In this document: positions 1 to 5,565 of the stretch, piece by piece
Numbering within the stretch: the first letter of the stretch is position 1
Layout of the letters: each line of letters begins with the position of its first letter
Assembly (NCBI GenBank): GCA_003647755.1
Contig: QMNL01000115.1
Location: 1-6,082, forward strand
DNA: 6,082 nucleotides
Direction of reading: 5' to 3'
Origin: Candidatus Coatesiibacteriota bacterium
Lineage (GTDB): Bacteria > B130-G9
The notes under the pieces: model-generated
What the model saw: the letters and a program-made list of their open reading frames with translations, nothing else
Told to the model about the DNA's origin: nothing
Database searches by the model: none
Made by a program: the position numbers and the translations under genes

Positions 1-44
1 CAAGGGGCTGGTTTCCGGAAAATCCAGAGAAAGGAGTTTGACCC

Positions 45-860
45 ATGTGTAAACGTAAGCACCTGTTGAAGTCCAGAGTTTTGGCTTATCTACTGCTTTT
101 CTGTGCGTTTTTATTCGCCTTTGCAGAGTGGACCGCTGCGGATGAACCCCCTTCTACAACCTCTACGCTTGAGGGATTGGTCGCCAAGTGGGTGGAGTTG
201 CGCCGGGCATTGACCGAAGAGGAGGAAAGCTGGGAGGAGCAAAGGGCGCAATTAGAGCGGGAGCGAGCGCTGTTGTTGAAGGCAAAGGAAACGCTTGAGC
301 AGGAGATCGCCGCAGCGCGGGAAGAAGAGCGCTCCGCAGAAGCCCACCAAGCCCGGTTGCTTGCGCGCAAGGACACCCTGAAGGAGGCGCTTGATGTCTG
401 CGTCCCTGCTCTCCGTCTGGCTGAGGCGGACTTAAGAAGGTGGCGGACTCTGTTGCCTCCGCCGTTATTAACGTCTCCCTTGAGAAAGGCCTTCGACCAA
501 TTACAGAGCACATCGGAGCAGTCGGTCACACGGCGATTGCAGGTGGTCTTGAGCCTCTACGGAGAGATCGAACGCCTACAATACGGCGTCCACGTGGTCA
601 AAGAGGTTCTAAAGGGCGACTCCGGCCGCTCGCAGGAGATGGACGTGATCTATCTGGGACTGGCGCAGGCTTTCGCGGTTTCGGTGGACGACCGCATGGC
701 CGGGATCGGCCGACCCATCGGGGACGGCTGGAAATGGGAGTGGCGTCCCGAGATCGCCGCCGAGGTGCGTAAGGCCATCGCCTTCTATCGGCACGAAAAG
801 ACCGCCGATTTCGTCCATCTGCCGCTAAGGGTGGGAGAGGAAATTGAAGATGAGAAATGA
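45..860 (+). CDS. Exported coiled-coil protein, DUF3450 type, TonB-system accessory
   Basis: The 271-residue product has a basic N-terminus (KRKHLLKSR), a hydrophobic stretch at about residues 12-27 and a likely signal-peptidase site near residues 27-32, so it should be periplasmic. Residues 45-115 are rich in Glu, Arg, Leu and Ala and read as a long coiled coil. The C-terminal third has the DUF3450-like pattern: an amphipathic helix, a GDGWKWEW patch at 227-234, a helix ending in IAFYRHEK, then a closing LPLRV. Members of this family are about 250-270 residues and sit at the head of TtpC-type TonB operons, which is the situation here. Its exact role is unknown; a periplasmic partner of the TtpC-like protein is an inference. 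The start is ATG with AAGGAG at 31-36, eight bases upstream. The 3' end overlaps the next gene by 11 bases. The family call rests on pattern and context, because DUF3450 sequences diverge strongly. Confidence 0.85.
   Translation: MCKRKHLLKSRVLAYLLLFCAFLFAFAEWTAADEPPSTTSTLEGLVAKWVELRRALTEEEESWEEQRAQLERERALLLKAKETLEQEIAAAREEERSAEAHQARLLARKDTLKEALDVCVPALRLAEADLRRWRTLLPPPLLTSPLRKAFDQLQSTSEQSVTRRLQVVLSLYGEIERLQYGVHVVKEVLKGDSGRSQEMDVIYLGLAQAFAVSVDDRMAGIGRPIGDGWKWEWRPEIAAEVRKAIAFYRHEKTADFVHLPLRVGEEIEDEK
834..840 (+). promoter_or_regulatory. Ribosome binding site deciding the TtpC-like start
   Basis: GGAGAGG lies inside the end of the upstream gene. It is nine bases from ATG 850 and only three from TTG 844, so ATG 850 is the better start. 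A further in-frame ATG at 871 has no comparable site. Confidence 0.6.
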
Positions 861-926
861 AAAATGGAAGATGCAAATTCGCCACAAGACACTGAGAAGT
901 TCTTTGTGTCTTAGCGTCTTTGTGGC
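841..926 (+). repeat. Repeat-like AT-rich leader with long hairpin (881-926) in the TtpC-like gene start
   Basis: From 841 to 880 the DNA is a run of AT-rich near-repeats (AATTGAAGATG, AAATGAAAAATGGAAGATG, CAAATT). It is followed by an imperfect inverted repeat. The left arm 881-897 begins GCCACAA and the right arm 909-926 ends TTGTGGC. They pair over 17 positions with one bulged T (919), one A-C mismatch and one G-U pair, leaving an 11-base loop. The style resembles dispersed intergenic repeats seen in many uncultured bacterial genomes; that link is from memory and not tested. It lies within codons 11-26 and encodes the basic and hydrophobic parts of the signal peptide. Confidence 0.55.
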
Positions 927-2301
927 TGGCGTGTCCCTGGCATTCTCTCCGACCGTTGTGGCAGCGGATGCCCCCGTAGATTTGGGTAAGGCTATCGAGG
1001 AAACCAAGGAGGATATCGAGCAGACCACGCTTGAACTGAATCGCCTGCGGGAAAAAGTTACCCAAGCCCGCAAGCCTCTGGTGGGGGAGATCCGAGCACT
1101 TGAGCACGAAGTAGCTGCTCTGCGCAAGGAGGCTAACGAGCTACACATTCTTCAACGGGAGAAAGAATCGGCCCTCGCCGCGCTCCGTGAGGAGGTGTCG
1201 TTTTTGGAGAGCGAGGTGGAATTCGCCGCTTCCGCGTCCTCAGAATACCGCCGGGAGATGGAGACCAGGGCGGGTGTGGCAGAAGCTCAGCGGCTTTCAG
1301 GAGAACTGGAGGAGGTGGATAGACTGCTCGCCGAGGGAGGCCCAGAAGCCTTGAAGGCCATCCATCCCCTGTTGGCTTTGGCAAAGCATCGCAACCGGGA
1401 CAATCTGGGCGGCCAGCGGTTTCAGGGTTTCTGCCTCGATGAAAAAGGGATTCGACATCGAGGCACGTTTGTTCTGGTGGGCCCTATCACCTATTTCGCA
1501 GCCGATGAGGGAGCCCTCGCCGGACTGGTGGTCACTCACTTAGGGAGTTCAGAGCCATCGGTAGTGACCGGCCTTGACCCCGACGGTGAGGCTCAGATCA
1601 AAGCCCTGGCCCAAGGAAAGGAGGCTGCTCCTCACCTCGATGTCACCTTAGGAGATGCCTTCAAGATCCGCACTGCCCGGGAAAGTTGGCCCGAACACAT
1701 CAAAAAGGGCGGCATCGTGATGGTTCCTATCTTGGGCATCGGACTCTTGTGTGTGGTATTGGCGATCTGGAAGTTCGTGTCACTTCGCTCTCTGCGCACC
1801 GAGGTCGGGCCTACGCTGGACAAGATTGTGGAGATGTTGCGCCATGAAAGGATCGATGAGGCGGAGGGGTTGGCGCGTTCGTTGGGAGAGCCTCTGGGCC
1901 CGGTCATCCTTGAAGGCATCGAGCATCGTCACGCGCCCAGAGAGCATATCGAGGAGATTATGCACGAGCGCATCTCAGGTGAGGTCCCGGTGCTCGAACG
2001 ACATCTCGCCGTGTTGGCTGTATCTGCCGCTGCCGCACCCTTGTTGGGGCTGTTGGGCACGGTGACCGGGATGATACATACTTTCAAGCTCATTACCATC
2101 TTCGGCACCGGCGAGGCTCGGCTCCTGTCCGGTGGAATCTCTGAGGCCTTGATCACCACCCAATATGGTTTAATAGTAGCGGTTCCTGCTCTTTTGGTCC
2201 ACGCCTACCTATCCCATCGGGTGCGTAAGATCATCGACACACTGGAACAGACGGCAACTGCATTCATCAACGTCATTAAACCACGAGGTGCTGAGGATTG
2301 A
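850..2301 (+). CDS. TtpC-like MotA/TolQ/ExbB channel protein with periplasmic N-terminal extension
   Basis: The 483-residue product has four parts. Residues 1-38 are a signal peptide (basic start, hydrophobic core, VVA-AD cleavage region). Residues about 48-167 form a long charged coiled coil. Residues about 188-280 are a compact, probably beta-rich periplasmic domain with Gly-rich turns such as FVLVGPITYF. Residues 288-483 are an ExbB/TolQ channel module: TM1 at about 288-310, TM2 at about 386-413 with APLLGLLGTVTGM, and TM3 at about 433-455 with GGISEALITTQYGL. The Glu before ALITT (residue 432) and Thr436/437 match the positions of Glu176 and Thr181 of E. coli ExbB. Ordinary ExbB is about 200-245 residues, so the extension is what marks the TtpC type, which in Vibrio TonB2 is needed for siderophore uptake. 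The start overlaps the upstream gene and the stop overlaps the next start, suggesting translational coupling. TTG 844 would add two residues. The signal-peptide region is encoded by repeat-like, hairpin-forming DNA. Confidence 0.9.
   Translation: MRNEKWKMQIRHKTLRSSLCLSVFVAGVSLAFSPTVVAADAPVDLGKAIEETKEDIEQTTLELNRLREKVTQARKPLVGEIRALEHEVAALRKEANELHILQREKESALAALREEVSFLESEVEFAASASSEYRREMETRAGVAEAQRLSGELEEVDRLLAEGGPEALKAIHPLLALAKHRNRDNLGGQRFQGFCLDEKGIRHRGTFVLVGPITYFAADEGALAGLVVTHLGSSEPSVVTGLDPDGEAQIKALAQGKEAAPHLDVTLGDAFKIRTARESWPEHIKKGGIVMVPILGIGLLCVVLAIWKFVSLRSLRTEVGPTLDKIVEMLRHERIDEAEGLARSLGEPLGPVILEGIEHRHAPREHIEEIMHERISGEVPVLERHLAVLAVSAAAAPLLGLLGTVTGMIHTFKLITIFGTGEARLLSGGISEALITTQYGLIVAVPALLVHAYLSHRVRKIIDTLEQTATAFINVIKPRGAED
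2285..2288 (+). promoter_or_regulatory. Ribosome binding site supporting the TTG start of exbB
   Basis: GAGG lies nine bases before TTG 2298. There is no ATG or GTG early in this frame, and the TTGA overlap with the upstream stop codon is typical of coupled genes, so TTG 2298 is the accepted start. Confidence 0.55.
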
Positions 2302-2930
2302 TTGAGAAATTTTCCGAAGCATTGCATTACTGGACGGCAGGAGGACCGCTTCTTATCCCTATCGCCCTGATCTGCTTTGGCATCTGGGTCTATCTGCTGA
2401 GCTTGCATCGCAGCCTAAGGGAGGCCTTAGCCTCTCCCCCGGGTTTGGAGGATGAGATTGAACATCGGGTTGTTCGTGGAGAAAGCCTGCAGGAGATAAG
2501 CAAGTGGCTATCGGGATATGATGGTCTGCTGCCCCAGGCGGCTTCCTATGCGCTGAAGCAAGCGGCCGAAGGGGGAAACATACGGGATGCCATAGCTGAG
2601 TGCCGTCAGAGGGCGCTGTCCTTCTTTGAGCGCCAGATGCTCATATTGGCGGCCATGGTGGCTGCCGCGCCGTTATTGGGTCTTTTGGGGACCGTCTTCG
2701 GGATGATCGACACGTTCTGGGCCGTTTCCCAGACAGGAGTGGACACCGCAAACTTAGTCGCTCGAGGCATCAGCCAGGCCCTGATCACCACCCAGTTCGG
2801 CCTGGTCACCGCGCTTCCGGGGGTCTTCGGCTCGACGAGATTGCGGCGGATGTGCAGGCAACTGGAACTGCGATTCATGACCTACGAAAGCCACTTGTCA
2901 TTGGTTTTTCAGAAATATGCCGGGGAATAA
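2298..2930 (+). CDS. exbB: ExbB proton-channel subunit (MotA/TolQ/ExbB family)
   Basis: The 210-residue inner-membrane protein has the normal three-helix ExbB plan. TM1 is at about 15-37 (GGPLLIPIALICFGIWVYLL). A cytoplasmic loop of about 75 residues follows. TM2 is at 113-140 with APLLGLLGTVFGMIDTF, and TM3 is at 161-180 with GISQALITTQFGL. With ExbD it forms the proton channel that energises TonB. The short second and third helix signature is nearly the same as in the TtpC-like neighbour, showing the two are paralogous modules. The residue matching Glu176 of E. coli ExbB is Gln160 here, while Thr164/165 are kept. As I recall, Vibrio TonB2-type ExbB proteins also lack this Glu. Translation starts at TTG 2298, overlapping the upstream stop as TTGA. 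The length fits small TonB2-type ExbB proteins rather than the longer E. coli form. Confidence 0.93.
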   Translation: MIEKFSEALHYWTAGGPLLIPIALICFGIWVYLLSLHRSLREALASPPGLEDEIEHRVVRGESLQEISKWLSGYDGLLPQAASYALKQAAEGGNIRDAIAECRQRALSFFERQMLILAAMVAAAPLLGLLGTVFGMIDTFWAVSQTGVDTANLVARGISQALITTQFGLVTALPGVFGSTRLRRMCRQLELRFMTYESHLSLVFQKYAGE

Positions 2931-2934
2931 GACG

Positions 2935-3011
2935 TGAAGCGTGAAACGTGATTAGTTGTTCACGGATCACGCATCAGGTCTTTGTCATTCGGATTTTGGC
3001 ATTTGGTATTC
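2935..3011 (+). repeat. Hairpin-forming, repeat-like spacer between exbB and exbD
   Basis: Within a 100-base spacer, GTGAAACGTGA (2941-2951) and TCACGGATCAC (2960-2970) form an inverted repeat of nine pairs with a two-base internal mismatch and an eight-base loop. The stem extends outward through C2940-G2971 and G2939-C2972 to 2935-2976 with one further mismatch. GTGAAGCGTGAAACGTGA is itself a tandem of a GTGAARCGTGA-like unit. After it comes ATTCGGATTTTGGCATTTGGTATT, a TTTGG-type patch. Both patches resemble dispersed intergenic repeats; copies elsewhere in the genome cannot be seen from here. There is no T-run, so it is not a clear terminator. Confidence 0.5.
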
Positions 3012-3014
3012 CCT

Positions 3015-3020
3015 GAGGAG
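3015..3020 (+). promoter_or_regulatory. Ribosome binding site deciding the exbD start
   Basis: GAGGAG lies ten bases before ATG 3031. It rules against the far upstream TTG 2956, which would translate the repeat-like spacer, and against GTG 3022, which is only one base away. Confidence 0.7.
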
Positions 3021-3030
3021 TGTGGACATA

Positions 3031-3435
3031 ATGCGCTATAATTACAATGAACATACAAGCAACGAGCATCCGGAGATCAACATCTCTCCTTTAGTGGATA
3101 TGGTATTTTTGCTGCTGATCTTCTTTATCGTCACCACCGTGTTTGTGGAGGAGACCGGCGTAGAGGTGCAGAAGCCGAAGGCCGCCAGTGCTCAGAGCTT
3201 AGAGAAGAAAAGCATCCTGCTGGCTATCACCGCAGATGGCCGGATCGTCTATGGGGGCAGAGAGATAAGGCTGAACGAGCTGCGCGGTCTCGTCTCCAGA
3301 CTTCTGCGTGAGCAGGAGATGCCGGTTATCATTTTGGCGGATGAGAATTCACGAAGCGGCGTCTTGGTGGATGTGATTGACGAATGTAAATTGGCGGGCG
3401 CGAAGCAAGTCAGCATTGCTGCCGAAAGGGAGTAA
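3031..3435 (+). CDS. exbD: ExbD biopolymer transport protein
   Basis: The 134-residue product has a short cytoplasmic N-terminus, one membrane helix (about residues 21-38) and a periplasmic domain, the usual ExbD/TolR plan and length. The signature EINISPLVDMVFLLLIFFIV is intact. Asp23 in the helix corresponds to the essential channel aspartate (Asp25 in E. coli ExbD). The periplasmic part ends with the typical pattern VIILADENSRSGVLVDVIDECKLAG, followed by a short strand (KQVSIAAE). ExbD sits inside the ExbB ring and couples proton flow to TonB. ATG 3031 was chosen because GAGGAG lies ten bases upstream and because an upstream extension would be encoded by repeat-like DNA with no ExbD character. 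It lies between exbB and tonB, in the expected order. Confidence 0.95.
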   Translation: MRYNYNEHTSNEHPEINISPLVDMVFLLLIFFIVTTVFVEETGVEVQKPKAASAQSLEKKSILLAITADGRIVYGGREIRLNELRGLVSRLLREQEMPVIILADENSRSGVLVDVIDECKLAGAKQVSIAAERE

Positions 3436-3444
3436 GTTCAAAGT

Positions 3445-3469
3445 CCGCATGTGCTTTGCACCTTTGCGG
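3445..3469 (+). other. Small hairpin in the exbD-tonB spacer
   Basis: CCGCA (3445-3449) pairs with TGCGG (3465-3469), and GTGC (3451-3454) with GCAC (3458-3461), around a TTT loop and an uneven internal bulge, nine pairs in all. No T-run follows, so it is not a standard intrinsic terminator. It could be an RNA processing or stability element, or a chance fold. Confidence 0.35.
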
Positions 3470-3495
3470 TGATCACGATCAAGTGAGGATAAACT

Positions 3496-4185
3496 ATGGA
3501 AAGAAATAAGGATAGGCTACCCGCTTCTCACGAGGCACCGATGTGGTCCTGGCGTGTGGTCATCCTCTCCCTTGTTTTCACGCTGGCGCTCTTTCTGTCT
3601 TTGCCTTTTTCGGAGATGGTCTCTAAGGAAGAAAACCGTTCCGAGCTTTCCCTGCGTCGGGTAGATACAGTCACATTGTTCCAGCCACCTCCTCCACCTA
3701 AGGCGTCGCGACCAAGGCAACCGAAGCCGGCAAAGTCCAAATTGCCCAAACCGAAGTTGGTTCAGACGCCCCAGCAATTGGCCCCTTTGCAGATCGCCCT
3801 TGGTCTGGACTTAGGGGATGTAGGCGGCGATTTCAGCCTGGATATGTCCTTAGCTCCTGAATCCCAACCTCAATTGGATGGCGAACAGATGGTGTTCGAG
3901 CTTTCTGAGGTGGATCAGCCTCCTCGCCCTCTGGTGAAGGTGCCACCGCTTTATCCGTTGAGCGCGCGGGCTAAGGGCATCGAGGGAAATGTGGTGTTGG
4001 TCTTCGTGGTGCAGGCCGACGGATCGGTGAGTGACATAGAGGTCGAAGAGTCATTTCCCGGAAGGATTTTTGTGGACGCGGCGTTGCGAGCGGTCCGGCA
4101 GTGGCGGTTCAAACCCGGAACCAAGGACGGCCAACCCGTGGCCACCAGGGTGAGGCTGCCCGTGCGCTTCCAATTGGAGGACTGA
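3496..4185 (+). CDS. tonB: TonB energy transducer
   Basis: The 229-residue protein has a short cytoplasmic N-terminus, one membrane anchor (about 19-38), a Pro/Lys-rich spacer (64-90, starting PPPPPKASRP) and a C-terminal TonB domain (about 145-229). The C-terminal domain shows the family pattern: PPLYPLSARAKGIEGNVVLVF, then a DGSVSDIEV turn, then AALRAVRQWRFKPG, and a final strand VRLPVRFQLED. It should span the periplasm and pull on the TonB box of outer-membrane receptors, powered by ExbB/ExbD. The membrane anchor contains no His, unlike the His20 of E. coli TonB; the middle Leu/Gly-rich segment (LGLDLGDVGGDFSLDM) resembles TonB2-type proteins. ATG 3496 has GAGG at 3485-3488, seven bases upstream. 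It follows exbD by 60 bases and precedes the TPR gene by 30. Confidence 0.95.
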   Translation: MERNKDRLPASHEAPMWSWRVVILSLVFTLALFLSLPFSEMVSKEENRSELSLRRVDTVTLFQPPPPPKASRPRQPKPAKSKLPKPKLVQTPQQLAPLQIALGLDLGDVGGDFSLDMSLAPESQPQLDGEQMVFELSEVDQPPRPLVKVPPLYPLSARAKGIEGNVVLVFVVQADGSVSDIEVEESFPGRIFVDAALRAVRQWRFKPGTKDGQPVATRVRLPVRFQLED

Positions 4186-4198
4186 CGAAAAAACTGCA

Positions 4199-4205
4199 GA
4201 GGAGG
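4199..4205 (+). promoter_or_regulatory. Strong ribosome binding site of the TPR gene
   Basis: GAGGAGG is the most complete Shine-Dalgarno match in the operon, ten bases before ATG 4216. It lies 13 bases after the tonB stop codon. Confidence 0.6.
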
Positions 4206-4215
4206 ACTAACAGAA

Positions 4216-5565
4216 ATGCGAAGTTCAAAACGCAAGATTCGAACATTTTTGCTGGTCGTCAATTGTGTGCTCCTTCTGTGTTATGTTGCCTGCCCCGTGG
4301 GTAGTCGGGCCTGGGCCATCCCAGAGGATGGAGGGCACCCTCACAGCCCGGCTCAGGAACCCATTGTGTCTTCTCAGGAGGCGAAACTCTTGAGGCAAGT
4401 TGCACAGTTGGCGGACACCGACCCGGAAGCAGCCATTAAGTTACTTGCCTCGAAGGTCACTCCCCAATCGAGTGCAGCCCTCGATCTTGCTCTTGGCAAC
4501 CTCGAATTCCAGCAAGGCAGATTGGAAGAGGCCGAAGAGGCGTACCGTGCGGCCCTCAAAAAGTTTCCCGCATTTGCCCGAGCTCGGATGAACCTCGCTC
4601 AAGTCCTGATCAGGCAGGAGAAATTGAGCCATGTTACCGAGGTGCTTCGCCCGGTTTTGATCAGCGGACAAGCCGGCCCGGAGGCCTTTACTTTGCTTGG
4701 GTATGCCTTTCTGTTGCAAGGCCAACTCCTTCCGGCTGAGACGGCCTACCGTCAGGCGTTACTTCTCAAACCGGACGATGTCAATACATCCTTAGGTCTG
4801 GCCAAATGTCTGCTCGAACAGGAACGCTATCACGAGGCGATTCGGTTGTTGGAAGGTTTGGTAGAGCGGGAACCTCAACGGTCACAGCTGTGGCTTCTCT
4901 TAGCCAACGCTTATTTAGCGTTAGAGAAACCCCGCCAGGCCATCGTCAAGTTGGAGTGTGCGCGCCGACTGGGCATTGCTTCCGCCGAGGTCCTGGCTAC
5001 CCTGGGGGACCTATACCTGAACTGTCGGCAGGCGGCTGAGGCACTGGCCGCCTACAAGGAAGCCTTTGCCGGAGACGAACCCCCACTCGATAGGCTACTC
5101 CGCTCTGTCCAGGGTTTCCTTATGCTGCGTATGCCCGCCGAAGCGGATAGCCTGTTGCGACAGGCTCGCAAAGTGGCACAGGAGAGTCCTTCTTCTCTCA
5201 GCCCTGACCAGCACCGCAAGCTGCTCCGGCTGGAGGCCCAGCAGGCCTACCTGAGTGGCGACCGCAAAGCTGCCCTTATGGCCTATAAGCGGCTGTTAGA
5301 GGAGGACCCGCTCGACGGTGATGCCTTAATAGCCCTGGGAGATCTGTATCGAGAAGCCGACGAACTGGAGGAGGCGATCATTGCTTACGAACGGGCTGCC
5401 CGAATTTCTGGCAAAGAAGCCCAGGCACTCGTTCGACAGGCACAGGTCGAGGTCGAACGGGAAAGATATGCCAGAGCTGTGGAACTCTTAGAGGCGGCGC
5501 AGGCGATCGATCCCCGGCCCAATGTGGCCCGCTATCTCGATCAGGTGAGGGAACTGGTGAGGTAA
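4216..5565 (+). CDS. Exported tetratricopeptide-repeat protein of the TonB operon
   Basis: The 449-residue product begins with a basic segment and a hydrophobic core (about 11-26), with a likely cleavage after AWA at 32-34. The rest, from about residue 85, is a chain of roughly nine or ten TPR units of 34 residues. Clear ones start near 88 (LDLALGNLEFQQGRLEEAEEAYRAAL, in part), 122, 156, 190, 224, 258, 338, 370 and 403; the stretch 290-335 is looser and holds a Ser-rich linker. TPR solenoids bind other proteins, and a TPR gene is the usual last member of TtpC-type TonB operons, so a periplasmic or membrane-side scaffold for the TonB complex is a reasonable inference. The Cys at residue 26 follows YVA rather than a good lipobox, so a lipoprotein is unlikely but not excluded. 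The last codons end in a helix (VARYLDQVRELVR) and look complete, although transposon-derived DNA begins within a few bases of the stop. Confidence 0.9.
   Translation: MRSSKRKIRTFLLVVNCVLLLCYVACPVGSRAWAIPEDGGHPHSPAQEPIVSSQEAKLLRQVAQLADTDPEAAIKLLASKVTPQSSAALDLALGNLEFQQGRLEEAEEAYRAALKKFPAFARARMNLAQVLIRQEKLSHVTEVLRPVLISGQAGPEAFTLLGYAFLLQGQLLPAETAYRQALLLKPDDVNTSLGLAKCLLEQERYHEAIRLLEGLVEREPQRSQLWLLLANAYLALEKPRQAIVKLECARRLGIASAEVLATLGDLYLNCRQAAEALAAYKEAFAGDEPPLDRLLRSVQGFLMLRMPAEADSLLRQARKVAQESPSSLSPDQHRKLLRLEAQQAYLSGDRKAALMAYKRLLEEDPLDGDALIALGDLYREADELEEAIIAYERAARISGKEAQALVRQAQVEVERERYARAVELLEAAQAIDPRPNVARYLDQVRELVR

Noticed and set aside
598..1107. Long minus-strand open frame opposite the DUF3450-type and TtpC-like genes
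   Set aside because: It is antisense to two well-supported genes, is Arg/Pro-rich as shadow frames in GC-rich DNA are, and has no recognisable domain.
2956..3030. Upstream extension of ExbD from TTG 2956
   Set aside because: It would translate the repeat-like spacer, adds residues with no ExbD character, and lacks a ribosome binding site, whereas ATG 3031 has GAGGAG upstream and gives the normal ExbD length.
3445..3475. Intrinsic terminator between exbD and tonB
   Set aside because: The stem is interrupted and no T-run follows; tonB is also expected to be cotranscribed.
4216..4320. Lipoprotein signal on the TPR protein
   Set aside because: The Cys at residue 26 follows YVA, with no Leu at the -3 position, and an AWA site at 32-34 is a better signal-peptidase I site.
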